The translations under genes and the position numbers were made by a program. A stretch of DNA of 64,000 nt. Source: Mortierella alpina (Eukaryota > Mortierellomycota > Mortierellomycetes > Mortierellales > Mortierellaceae). Location of the stretch: the NCBI GenBank assembly GCA_029449245.1, contig JANATF010000007.1, positions 1 through 64,000 of the forward strand. The letters are read 5' to 3'. The notes beneath the pieces were generated by a model. That model saw only the letters and a program-made list of their open reading frames with translations, made no database searches and had not been told where the DNA came from. Positions 39,679-51,699 of this stretch are shown here, in pieces (position 1 is the stretch's first letter; each line of letters opens with the position of its first letter).

Positions 39679-42600
39679 TTATTCGGTAAAGGTGGAAAGA
39701 ACTCTTCTATAAACAACACTTCTCGTGTACGTTCCAGTTCGGCCTGGAATATTGCCATTGTCTATGAGGATATTCAAGTTCTGCGGGTTTGTGCAGCGTG
39801 AAAGAGCCACATAGATCTGGCCATGACCAAACACGGGCTGTGGAAGGTATAGACCGACATGGTTAAGTGTCTGTCCTTGCGACTTGTTGATGGTCATTGC
39901 ATAAGCAGGCTTGATGGGGAACTGTCTGCGTATGAACTTGACGGGTGAGGCACGGTCGTCATCAGCGGAGGTCAGAGGAACGCGCGCAATCATGATTCGA
40001 TCGCCCTTGTGCACGCCAGTCATGATCTCGGCAAAAATAATCTTTCTTCCCAGTCCTCGAACAATGAGGCGCGATCCATTGCACAGGCCACGGGAAGGAT
40101 TCTTGTTGCGGATGAGCATGATTGGCTGACCAACCTTCAACTCCAGGCTGTGCGGGGGTAGGCCCTTTGGAGAGAGGGAGTTGAGGTACTCTGGGGCATA
40201 GAGTGCAGCGTCAGCAGATTCCCTGTCTTGAATCGAATCCTGTGAGGTGTAGGTCCTTGATTCGCCTGGCAGCATGGAGGTCGCAAGAGCGTTCAACTTG
40301 TCCACGTTGTCATTAAGGCATGTCAAGAGCGCACGTTCAGCCATAAAATCAGGAGGGAGCGCACCGTTCTCAATGTCTGGATAGATGGCCCTGACGAATG
40401 CTTTTAACCGAAGCTCATTGTCGGTGCTGCTGGCGTGATCGGGATGCCAGAGGAACTCGTCCGGTATTCTGATGTAGTCGTTCTTGCCATTGTGGGTGAC
40501 GGTAGGCATTCTGCCTTCACCGATGCGGAGGAGAAGATCGACAAAGGCTTGGTTCTGCCCAGCCTGAGCGACCCTCATATTCTCGGTGAGTCTAAGAGTC
40601 TCGACATGTTGCCAAAGTGGAGAGAACTTGAAGCAGGCATTCTCGATTTGGGTTTGACTTGCACCTGGAAGGACTGGAGTGACCTGACGAAAGTCACCGC
40701 CAAAGATGATCATCTTGCCACCAAAAGGTTCTTGAGGTGGCCTGTTGTCGATAGTGCCGATAGGAAGAGGGGGGCGAGGCTGGAGAATGTCGCGGAAGGT
40801 CCTGTCAACGGCTTCAAAGAGTTGTCGGCGGGACATTGGGGCCTCGTCCCAGATGATGATGGCGGCTTGGGCGATGGCGGTGGCCAAGTCGGTGTCTGGT
40901 TCAATTCTACAGGTAGAATGCTCATCAATCTTGATTGGGATATTAAATGATGAATGCGCAGTGCGTCCACCATGCAGAATCAGGGCGGCAATGGCTGACG
41001 AAGCGACGGCGATGGATGTTTTTGCGAGGCTGTGACAATGAGCGATGAGTGTGTTGTAGAGGAATGACTTGCCAGTTCCTCCAGGACCATCAACAAAGAA
41101 GAGTTTTCTTTGAGCAGCAGGGTTCTCTATGGCGGTTGTCAGGATCTCGTATGCAGCGCGCTGGCCAGCATTGAATAGTGCAGAGTTGTCTGCAGGTGGC
41201 GGTGCAGGGGCGTCCCATTCGATCCAGTGCTCGTCGATATTGTCGCCGGTATAAAGAGCATTCATGGTATCGAAAGCAGCAAGACTTGAACCCATCTCGA
41301 TGAGGAGTTTGTTGATGTGTGCGAGAGCAGCGTTCCTAGCGGCCACGACATATGGGTGCAGAGGAACGGCCTGGGCAGGAAGGGCCTCAACTTGAGGGGC
41401 ATCAGCCGGGTTGACAACAACAGGAGGGGCGGCATCAGCAGGAGGAGCAGCAGCAGGCACGTCCTCGATTGGAGCAGCATCAACTGGAGGAGCCACTTGA
41501 AACCCCTCTGGGTCAAGATTGTCTGGATTGCGCTCGTTCAGTTGCCTCAAATAATCCTCCGAGAGATGGTAAGCAAATAGGTGCCAGAGTTTCTCAGGGT
41601 CGGACGGTGTGCACTGAACCAAGATGTCGGCAAAGAGCTCTCGGATTTTTCTAGGCATCTCTGAGAGAGAAGCCTCTCTAAGACATTGTTCCCATTCCTT
41701 GTCGTCGTCAAGCAGATCGAGAGCCAAGGCAGCTTGTTTGAAAGTGTTGTGTACGACAATCAGTGCGGGATGATATGGGTGAGGGGTCGTTCGAATGTCT
41801 TTGAAAGTGGTCGCACCTTTGACCACCTTCAAAAGGAGTCGAAGACAAAAGCGCTCAGTGTCCTTGGGATGCACAAAGTACATGCGGGTGATGACATTGA
41901 TGACTTTTCTCCTCCTTTTCCAGGCGCGAGTCCTGCTGTTCCAAGTGTAATGCTTGGGAATGTCGGGATAGGTGTACTGCCGAGCATCAGGGTCCTCTTG
42001 GTTGAGCTTGAGCCATGCCATTAGACGACTGTCGTGATTTCTGTCCACCTCGACCGCCAGATCCGAGTCGGGATTGAGAAGGATCGGCTGATGGCTTTCC
42101 AAGTGGATCTGCAGTCTCTGCACAGACGGAGAGCGGGCGGTGAGGCGAAAACTGAAGATCCTCCAAAGAGCCTCGCAGGCAGAGACGTATCTTGCATCCT
42201 GATACTCTTCAATCTCGTCAAAATCCTGGCCGGCGGTGCGAGGTCGGCGCTCTCGTAGACGTATGATAGCCGGGTGGAGCTTGACTTCTGCCTTGTCGTG
42301 GCCCTTGTACACGTACTTGAACAAATATTTGACTGCTGCAACAGAGGAGCAGACTTCCACGTTGATATGGGCATTGTACTTTGTAACCAAGTACAGGTTG
42401 TAGGGAACCACGAAGCCGTTGTGGACAGGGAGTTGTTGGCGGCCCACACGTCGATTGACGGTGCGATGATCATCCCGTCTCTTGTACAGGGGGTAGCCCT
42501 TGTTGCTGACGGACGTTTCCTCTGCAAAGGCATGAGGGAACCCTTTATCGCAGTATACACGCTTTGTGATAGGATCCTCTTTCATGCAAGGCGCGGAAGG

Positions 42601-45483
42601 GTTGTAATCGCCACAGGGTCCATGTATCATGCTTGTTGTCACGGTTTCATACGCAAGGGGATGTTGAACCGGGTCTGGGATCTCGGCACATACGACCGAG
42701 TTGATATCGTCTGGGGTCTTGATCTTGCTCAGCTTGTCCAGAATGAGAAGAATGTGGACGTGAGGCAATCCTCGCTTTTGAAACTCGACGACCCAAGTGT
42801 AGCCGATGACTTTGCCCAAGATGTTTTTGAAGAGGAGATCTTTCAAAAGTGCCTTCATCTTGATATTGAACGCGCGCACAATCAAGTCTGGCCTATCAGC
42901 AGCCTCCTGCCCCGGCATCAACTCGGCCGTAATTTCGGGCCACTTTGGGTTGCAGGTGAACGTGATGAACAAATCCGGCTTGCCGTGATCACGCACCATG
43001 GCCATGGCATCCTGGTACAGACCGGACATGTAGCGGGGGCCGCCTGTGAAGGAGCTTGGCAAGACAGTGTACTTTCCAGTTCTTCCGGCAGCCTGATCCT
43101 TGGCAATGGCATCGACAACTCCTTTGTAGTCTGCGATACGACACTCTTTTTGGTGGTCTCGAAAGTACCGCAGGCGCATGGCCTCGATTTTGGCAAACTG
43201 ATCCACCACGTACTGATGGCAGAGACGACCAAACATCCAAAAGAACGAACGCCAATCTGTCTCGCTAATAGCACGGATCTGCAACCGATACGCATAGTAG
43301 GCACGCGCTGACACACATTTGTCCCTGGGCCCTTCATCCATCCTATCCAGGTCAGCTCCATCAAGGTCAAAATCAACCCAAAAATCATCTTCGCCGTCAT
43401 CCTCGTCGCCGGCAAGGAGCTCGTCGTTGTCGTTGTCGTTGTCTCCTTCCAGGTGAATGCCTTCTGGCTGTTCTTCCTCCACCTGTGCCACTCCTTCATC
43501 TGGTACTGCCTCCTCTGCAAGGTCATCGTCTCCTGGATATGCCGGACCTACTTCATTCTTGGCCAACAGCACATGCGTGTTGTGTGTCCAGCCATCCTCG
43601 CCTGCGGGATGCAGCAGCACATACTGCAATGGATCGTAGTTTGGATGGGTTTCGTTGATTCTCCGCAATCTACCGCCTTTGCCCTCAATCACAATGTCTC
43701 TTTTCTCGGCAGCCGTCTCATTTCCAGGAATTATAACGGCAATTTCGGTGGCAGAGGGGATATCATATTGGCGTCGCCTCGGAGCCTTCTTTTCTCTTGC
43801 CGCCTTCAAACGGATCTTGTAGTGCTCGACTACTCCGCCTTGAGCAGCCTCTCGCTCGCGAATGGTTTTGTACACGCCACAGAATCGATTTTTTTCCTCG
43901 AGCATGGTTTGAAGACTCAACATACACTCTGGATCAAGGCCCTCCACCGCAAGAACCTGCTCTGCATCTGGTACGGCATCCTCAGCATCCTCGTCCTGTA
44001 CCGGAGCATCCACATCGACGGCATCCTCAGCAATTGGATCATAGGGATCCAAGTCATCCTCAGCAGGAACGTCCTCCTGCAACTGATTCTCCTGTTGGTT
44101 ATGTGGTTGGACTTGCTGTTGTCCATTGGCGAATCTCCGAGGCAAAAAAACTGCAAGGCGGCGTCGCACTTGCTCGGCTGGGTCATAAAAGTAGATCTGC
44201 GCAAAAGAAGGTCTCCCTCCTTCGCGGGGCACTAACGCACCGAGTTCATGCACCACGGACCCTTGCGCACGGAAGGTGTATACACCATTTCGCGCGCTTG
44301 CCAGGTGAGGGTCAACAGTTACTCCCATGGACGTGAACGATAACACAGAGTTATATTTTCTGATGCATTCTCTGAATACCTTTCCTATGGCTGACAGATC
44401 TCCTATTCTATTCACCAACGTTGGCTCTGGAGTGACCTCTGGCACGTTGACGCGTCCCTCCGCACAGCAAATAGAAAAGACAGGGCGTCTTTTAGTTCCT
44501 TTTGTTTTTTCCTGAATCCAGACCTTGGCTTTGCAATAAGGGCAGTTGATCATGCGTGCGATTGTATGGCGGTATCCCACGATATCCGGTCCTCGTACTG
44601 ACGACTCTCGGAAAGGTTGTCTGGCAATTGGGATGGGAACTGGAACAGGACCTAGGCGAGCTCTGTCGACCGCAGCGGGGTCCGCAGGAACAACAGGGTC
44701 AGCAGGAACTGCACGGGCAGCAGGTACAACGCGGGCAGCCTCTTGAATGGGCTGCAACCTTAGCCTTTCAGGGTTCTCAAGGCAATCCCTGTGAGATATA
44801 CGCTGGTGTCCAGGTTGATTGCAAGTCGCACATATTGAAACGTCTGGTGCAGCCTCCTGAATGGCATGTAGCCTCAAAGTCTCAGGGTTCATGAGACAGT
44901 CCCTGTGAGATATGCGTTGGTGTCCAGGCTGATTGCATGTTGCACATACGGAGACGGGGAAAGGGGCAGGAAGGTCTAGGCGATATCTGATGATCGGGAC
45001 AGTGGCGTGTGCCGGGGCAAGGACAGGTGGAGGGGCAGGTGCAGGGACAGCGACTGGGAGGACGACAGCGGTAGTGACGGGTATAGGGTCAGGCACCGGG
45101 GCACGGAATGGACCAGGAGCATACATCTCTCGACGCTCCCGATCAAATTTACGCGCACGAACACGGGCAATATGGGCCTCTCGCACAGCGGCCTCAGGTA
45201 TAGCATTTAGCCTAGAGAAGAAGAAAAGGGTCAGCAATCAGTTTGGTTGGATTATGATTGGTACACGTTGAACAGATACCGGAAAGTGTACAGTACGTCT
45301 TGGCATTCATTTCACAGTTCCTATTACTACTGCGACTATGGCCTGGCATACCGCAAGCAACACAGGTTACTTCCCTGTTCGTGAGAAAGGACGAAAAAAA
45401 AAAAAGTGAAAGAATAGATTAGATTCAGAGACAGATGAGGGACCACGGGAATCCGAGAAAGCACTACTGTAGTAGCCTTACAT
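39679..45483 (-). CDS. Helitron C Rep/Pif1-helicase transposase, intact
   Basis: Predicted exons are a 5' exon ending in AT (45483-45482, or a second equally good site at 45504-45503), exon 1 at 45374-45297 and exon 2 at 45211-39679, giving about 1870 aa. Exon 1 encodes the knuckle CVACGMPGHSRSSNRNC. Exon 2 has a basic helix, two CATCNQPGHQRISHRDC knuckles, a CPYCKAKVW finger, and an acidic DNDND tract. The HUH Rep domain follows: FTFTCNPKWPE (about 775), GLPHVHILL (about 845) and KYLFKYVYKG (about 991). The SF1B/Pif1-like helicase has GGTGKS (about 1405), WDEAP (about 1483), GGDFRQ (about 1533) and QGQTLNHVG...YVALSR (about 1808 on). Rep nicks and joins DNA at the element ends; the helicase unwinds it for rolling-circle transposition. 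No disabling change is seen. Confidence 0.88.
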
Positions 45484-45908
45484 AGTGAGATAGTGGCCTT
45501 ACATAGTAAGATGGTGGTGTTCTACAAACGCTGTTCAAGACTTGGGAAGGGATGAATGGAGAAGGAAAGGATGAATGTCAATGTAAAGCAGAAGATCTGA
45601 TGCTCTTGCTTTGTTTTTGTTCACGAACAAACGCGTCACATTAACCGCTGTGACAGACTGAAGCGTCGTTCTCTGGAGGGCTGTGAGCGCTTCGCACTCA
45701 AAGATGGTGGCACTACGCTTCGCTTCGCGCAAGATGGCAGGGGCAGTCGCGCTACCGCGCTCCGCTGCAGCCGCACGCGGCAGCAGTAGCTCGCAGGGGC
45801 TCGCGGTTATCACCCTCGGGCTCCGCCCTCACGTGACATCTTTAGCTTCGCTAAAAATCGCCATAGATGGCGATTTTTTCTGGTCAATTCTTTTAATAAT
45901 ATAGAGGA
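45484..45908 (-). promoter_or_regulatory. Helitron C 5' region with promoter-like block
   Basis: No gene. From the 5' end inward it holds the TCCTCTATATT terminus, a 12-bp hairpin AAAAATCGCCAT/ATGGCGATTTTT (45853-45878), a short TTTAGC/GCTAAA hairpin, CACGTG (45830-45835) preceded by CGGGCTCCGCCCT, and a very GC-rich stretch to about 45715. This block is shared with A and B and, in part, with D, so it is the likely Helitron promoter. Confidence 0.6.
45853..45878 (-). repeat. 5' subterminal hairpin of Helitron C
   Basis: A 12-bp perfect stem with an AG spacer, 30 nt from the 5' end at 45908. Confidence 0.7.
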
Positions 45909-46100
45909 TATGGGGATGAAGTCTGCAACCCCACTACAACTCAGGCCACGTCGTCTACTTGGAGTGAAGTTTTTTCTTTATTTTCTGGCTCCTTCCTTGT
46001 TCCTGTAGATGAAGGAGATGTCTTCGATGCTCATATAGAAGATAACAGTTCTTTTTTTTTTCTTTTTTCTTTAGAGGTTTGCTGACTGGTAAATACAGAC

Positions 46101-49100
46101 TTAGTTTCCAGTAGAGTCGACGCCACGGACAGTGGATCCATACTTTTGCCACAGCGACGAGACATGGTTATTGCCAGTCTCTTGCTGATGGCGGGAAGGG
46201 TGTCCACCCTGCTTGTTCTTGCGGATGGCTTCAAAGAAGTGACCCTGGCTAGCCATCTGCGAAGAGGCTCCCTCCCATCGCAACTTGGCGGACGGCACCA
46301 AGGGCTGGCGCTCCTCAGACTGGTGCGAGATCACCGACTCGGGGATGATATGGGCAGGAATCAAGCGCAGGCACAGACCAACGGGCAAGGACAAAGAACC
46401 GATCAAGACCGTGATCAACCACTGCTGGCTAGTCAAAGGAGCCGTCTTGAAGGCCTGGCCACCAAACTGGACAATGATGAACTGGAATCCAACAACAATA
46501 ACCTGCACAAGGATAAAGATCTTGTTGTTGTGCAAGTTCTTGAAAATGTTGAAAGAGTCGTCGATGCGGCGGCAGTTGAGCTCGTTAAAGACCTGGAGGA
46601 AGACGAACGTGTTGAAGATCATGGTGCGGAGGACCAACAGGTTGTAGGGCGAAACCTCACCATGCTTGTTCTGGAGGTGGAAGAGCTGGGCACCGTACTT
46701 GAGGAGGGCGAGGTTGATAACAATCTGGAAAATGGCTTGGCCGAGAATCATCTTCCACATGTTGAAGTTGATCAGAGGAGCAGTCTTGGAGGTAGGAAGG
46801 CGCTTCAGGACCTCGGGGCTTGGGGGCTCCGTGGCCAGGGCAAGGGCAGCAAGGGTATCCATGATCAAGTTGACCCAGAGCAATTGAACAGCAGAGAGAA
46901 CCGACTGGTTATCGTCCGAGGCGACAGCAGAGATGAACGAGAGAACGACGGCAGTGATGTTGACGGTAAGCTGGAACTGCAAGAACTTGCGCACAGAATC
47001 GTTGACAGCACGACCCCACATCAAAGACTTGAGAATGCTGCTAAAGTTGTCGTCCATCAATACAATGGCTGAAGCCTCCTTGGCGACCTCAGTTCCAGTG
47101 ATACCCATCGAGAATCCGACATCGGCCATCTTGAGCGCAGGTCCGTCGTTCGTTCCGTCACCAGTAACCGCAACAACCTCTCCGAGCTCCTGAAGACGAC
47201 GCACAACAATGGTCTTATCCGTGGGACTGCTACGAGCCAGAACCTGAAGACGCTTGACAGCCTCAGTTTGCTCTTCCTTGGAAAGAGCTCTGAACTCGGG
47301 TCCGGTCATAGCCAATCCTCCCTTAATCAAAATTCCTGCGTTCTTGGCAATAGCACGGGCAGTCTGGATGTTGTCTCCAGTGATCATGCGAACAGTAACA
47401 CCGGCCTTGGCAAAGTCACGGACACTCTCAACAACACCGGGGCGAAGGGGATCCTGAATACCAACGACACCGAGGCAGATCAACTTGGAGTTGGGGGCAT
47501 CCTCATCATTGAACTTCTTGAACTCAGAGGAAGACACATCACGGTACGAGAGAGCAATGGTGCGCAGAGCCTTGTCGGCATACTGGCTGATGATCTGGTC
47601 GAAGCGGGCGCGGGCGTTGTCATCCAAGGACTTGACCTGTCCTTCAGAGTCGACGTAGTGGGTGCAGGAACCAAGAACAATCTCCGAGGCTCCCTTGACA
47701 TAGAGACGGTACTTTTCGGCGCCGTTGGGGGTCTCGGCCACGCAGGACATGGTCTTCTTCAACGAGCTGAAAGGGTAGACCTTGACAACCTTGATATCGG
47801 CACGGATGTTACTGTACGATGCTCCCAAAAACTTGATAAAGCCCAAAAGAGCAGCCTCGGTCTTCATACCAATAAAGACCTTGTTGCCTTTCTCATCAGT
47901 GTCCTCAAAGGCTGACGAGTTCAAGGCAATACCTTCAATGACAATCTGTGCAATGTCGTCCTTGGCCTCCGAGTACCAGGTCTTGGCATCATCCATGTTG
48001 GTGAAGGGCAAGAGCGAAAGTGTGCCCTCGACAACGGTCATCTTGTTCTGTGTCAATGTTCCAGTCTTATCAGAGCAGACGGTAGTGGCATTGCCCATAG
48101 TCTCGCAAGCAGAGAGGACGCGAACCAGGTTGTTGTCCTTGAGCATCTGAGTGGTGGCGTAGGCGAGGGCGAGGGTGACAGCCATGGGCAGACCCTCAGG
48201 CACGGCAACGACGACGATAGTAATGGCCTGGATGATAATCTTGACCATGTCGGAAAAGATGTCGGCACCCGAGGGGAAGTCCTCGTCGGACATGGAAGCC
48301 TGGACAAAGTACTTGACGATCAAAGTGAACAGCATGGCGATGGCAGCAGCCATACCGAGCTTGGCGATGGCCTCGGCCAAGACGTCGAGCTTGACCTGCA
48401 GAGGGGTCTCCTCTGGAGTGGCCTCGCGCATAGCCATCATGGTTTTTCCAAAGAACGAGTTGGGTCCAACAGCGGTAACGAGCATGCAGCCAGAGCCATC
48501 CAGAACCTTGGATCCAGAGATAACATAGCAGTGTTCCTCTGTGTCCTTCTTCATCGCATCCGACTCTCCAGTGGCCGAGGACTCGTCGCAGGTGATGTTG
48601 TGGCTCTTGAGAACAATTCCATCAACAGCAAGCAAATCACCGGGCTCCATCAACATGATGTCTCCGACCTGGACCTCCTTGACATTGACCTCCTGCTCGC
48701 GTCCGTCGCGCAACAGCTTGACACAGCGATCGTCCTTCTTGGCGTTCAGCTTGCGGAACTGGCGTTCCTTTTGGTAGTCATTAATGGCGTTGGTGAAAAC
48801 CACAGCGGCCACAGCAGCAAGGATGGCAACACCCTCGACCCAGCCCACGCGAGGCTCGTCAGGGTTGTGGTGGGGGCCATAGTCCTCGTAGATACTCACG
48901 CCCAGCGACACGAATGCGGCAATGGACAGGAGGACTGTGCAATCGCGGCGATAGCGACAGAGTAGACAAAAAAATAGCGTGTTACCAAATGACGAACGTC
49001 AGGTTATACAAACAAGAGCAATTGCATCACCATTGTTGTTGCTTGCCACCTACTCAGAGTGCGGTCATTGTAAGCCTTCTTGACCAGCGAGAAGAAGGAG

Positions 49101-50248
49101 GCGCTCTGGACCGCGGGGAGAATCTATCGAAGATTCGAACGAAGATATATAAATACATTAATGAGGGGTCCTCAGAATAATACTGCTTTTGATTAGCGTG
49201 TTCATGTACCGAGCGAGCCTGCCCTTCATTTCTCTCGCTTTTTCACCGAGGAGGACACACCAGGCACCGCCCTCTGTCGATGAGCATCTGATAGAAAACA
49301 CACATGCAATGCCTTGGTGCAACAAAGAAAAAGGAGGGATGACAACAAGCTGGGAGGCGTAAAAAGTCGAAGGCCAATCAATACCACGGAATGGTACCTT
49401 TTAAAGTTCCAAGACCAAAAAGCTCCAAAAGACCACAACCTCACACAATCTCAGTGAGATGCATGAGCAGAGCCACTGTCGCCCAAGATAACATAGCTCC
49501 GCCTGGGACGGAACAGTAAACGTATGATTGCAATTGCAAGACTCAAACAACAGGTATCCCCATCTCAATCTCCCACATCCACACACACAAGCACCCACTC
49601 TCCATCTCCAAGCCCTTGCACGTTCTCTCCCGAGCAGTGACTTTGCGATGCCACTGCTACTGCCACAATTGCTTTCACAGTGTCCTTGTCTCCTGCGTGT
49701 GCGCATTTTTCGTGGTTCATACGCCTCTCCAAGGTGCTACTTTGCGGCTGAATGCAAATCCTCTCCACTGAACCAAAGAAATCTGGGTAAACCCTGCTTC
49801 ACAAACGGAGCTAACGCCCTTTTCTCCCTTCTAGAGTCTCTAGAGTCTTCTGTAAAATGAAATCCACCCTGACCCTGTCCCTGAAACCGTGTAGTATCGT
49901 GCATATTACGAGAAATCAAAAGGCCGTGGGTAACAGCCAAAAAAAAAAATGTATGATGCTTACGTTGCGACCAAAGGCCTTGGATCGAGCGGCAAACTTT
50001 GGCTCATCAGAGTGGCCGGTCGACTGTGGGCCAGCTTCGTCAGAGTGCAGACCGACCTTGGGATCCACCTGAAGACCCTCGCAGATCTTGGCAGAACCGC
50101 CCATTTGACGCGGCAGAGTGGGGTTGGTGGGGTCCGTCAGAGGAGCGAGGTCGTCGACCGTGAAGCGAAAGCCGCCAGAGGCTGCGTTGCCGTGGTTGGA
50201 GCCATTTTGGTGCCCGAGCAGAGGCTCGCGAGCCGAATCTCTAGGCAT
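46101..50248 (-). CDS. PMC1: PMCA/PMC1-type P-type calcium ATPase (three exons)
   Basis: Exons are 50248-49964, 49123-49054 and 48934-46101, about 1062 aa. Joins give RN^ILPAVQ and TL^ILLSIAAFVSLG, which match the family. Exon 1 (MPRDSAREPLL) holds the conserved cytosolic start (GGSAKICEGLQVD, then AFGRN). Exon 3 holds the actuator CDESSATGES, the phosphorylation loop CSDKTGTLT, the nucleotide and hinge segments (MITGDNIQTARAIAKNAGI, TGDGTNDGPALKMADVGFSMG) and the C-terminal membrane helices. PEGLP marks transmembrane helix 4. It pumps Ca2+ out of the cytosol at the expense of ATP; in fungi such pumps usually sit in the vacuole membrane. Intron 1 is 840 bp and exon 2 only 70 bp. The stop lies about 190 bp from the end of Helitron C, so the array borders this gene's 3' side. 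Confidence 0.92.
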
Positions 50249-51699
50249 GAGGAGATAGTGGGAAGGGAGAAGGAAGTGCGCTGTGACGTTGTGAGGCTGT
50301 TACACGACGCAAGAGGAAAGAGGGGTATGCGAACGCGAGGTGGGAAGGGGGGCGACTTCAAGCTCTTCTTCACTGTATGGCAAGAGACAGTGGGAAGGGA
50401 GAGGAAGTGAGAGTGAGGGTGAAGAAGAAAAAGAGGAAAGGGACGAAAAGAGAAACGAAACGAGAAATGGGTTTTTGAATGCAATGACCACAAACCCGTC
50501 GTCCTCCCGGAAATGGGCCACAGGCGGGAACTTTTGACTCGAGAGTTTGCTTGCGTAAATTTGTGGGTCGTTTTCAGAGATGATGAAAAATGATTTCATG
50601 CTGTGAGCACGATGAGAGCACCCATCCGCACGGCTTCCACCCTTGCTAAAGGTCCTCAGCCATCCTTGCAACGGCATCGACAGCAGCAAGCCAAGCGTTG
50701 TCTGCTTCTAGCTCCCATCATTCCTGGTAAATCTCTGTTGGTGATGCCGAGGACCCTTCCGCTGCACCCTGGGGCACTTGTCGGATGTCTCGAAAAAATG
50801 CGCTAGCAATATCCCACGTAATCAGAGTCTACTATTCCAAGATGAAAACAGCGCTTATCGGCTCCCCGTTGCATGAACGCGAAAGAACGGGCACTGTGCA
50901 TGCTCTTGTTGGTGTTCTTTTCCTGCATCTCGATAGACCCTCACCATGCAGAGACGTGTTGACTCAAGTCCCCCTCGCTTGGGCGTGGATGCGATTGGCT
51001 CTCCCTCCATAGACCGGTTGAACGGAAAACGAAACAGACCCCTCTGCATCTCCCGCAAGTGCTCTCTAAGCAAGGGCCTCGTATTCATCCGTTTTCTCGC
51101 TTTTGTCTCCCCACGCTTCTTTTGCTGCCTCTCCAGTCCACCCATGGGCAGTCTATGGCGAACTGCCTAGAATGCAGGAGACTGCACACTCTGGGAAACG
51201 AATTTTAACCACCAAACCGTCTCATGGCCTGAAGGTCATCGCTGTTGAAAGTGTGGACGGCCCTGGCGAGAGTGCATGCTTCAAGCCCATTTGCTGCTAC
51301 ACACGATGGCAGCATGGGCTTGCAAGAGAGTAGTGTTCATAGCATTACAGCAGTACTGACTACATAGAGGGTACGATGACATCCTCTCACACCCGTGTTC
51401 CCACAAGCAGCGTTAGAACGCAACCATGGACATAGAAATTCACGTACACGTACCCAAATTCTGAGCGTATACAGCTTGGCCCTCTGTGCATTGCCAACCA
51501 ACGCCCTCATTCTTCTTACCACATCATCAACGACACACGACACGACACGACACGAACTCGGAATTGGCAGACAAGGACGACTCTTCTCTTCGCCTCTCGT
51601 CAGCTCTGCACTCTTCTAAACCTTGGATTGGGAGACGTGCTTCCCAGCCCAACGACGCGTTGAATACACTCCAATTCGACATTTCCCCACACCCCATCC
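50249..51699. other. Intergenic region between PMC1 and CASP (divergent promoters)
   Basis: 1.45 kb with no supported gene. Purine/pyrimidine-rich runs lie near 50390-50470 (GAGAGGAAGTGAGAG-like) and an ACACGACACGACACGA repeat near 51534-51552. It should hold both start regions; I see no clear TATA box. Confidence 0.5.

Larger units (their letters stand above)
1422..45908 (-). mobile_element. Head-to-tail array of four Helitrons carrying two nested LTR-element pairs
   Basis: Four Helitron copies follow each other on the minus strand with no host DNA between them. Read on the minus strand the order is C, B, A, D. Two junctions (39612/39613 and 22021/22022) read ...GCAGCCCTCTAG immediately followed by TCCTCTATATTATTAAAAG, that is, a Helitron 3' end (hairpin plus CTAG) abutting a Helitron 5' end (TC). 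The A/D junction at 2787/2788 has an intact CTAG followed by a decayed 5' end. The base outside C is A and the base outside D is T on the element strand, the A|T target expected for Helitrons. Without nested elements the copies measure about 6035 (A), 6367 (B), 6296 (C) and 1366 bp (D). Confidence 0.85.
39613..45908 (-). mobile_element. Helitron C, intact autonomous copy
   Basis: 6296 bp. The 5' end TCCTCTATATTATTAAAAG is at 45908 with A outside it. The 3' end CTAG is at 39613-39616 with the hairpin at 39624-39643. It carries one uninterrupted Rep/helicase gene and all 5' features (CACGTG at 45830-45835, hairpin at 45853-45878). Confidence 0.88.

Noticed and set aside
45476-45504. Choosing one donor for Helitron C intron 1
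   Set aside because: Two copies of CTATGTAAGGC (donors at 45481 and 45502) are equally good and give the same start codon, so the choice was left open.
46146-47072. 308-codon plus-strand frame inside the calcium ATPase
   Set aside because: Antisense shadow of PMC1. Content is charged repeats mirroring ATPase codons, and the sense strand has all catalytic motifs.
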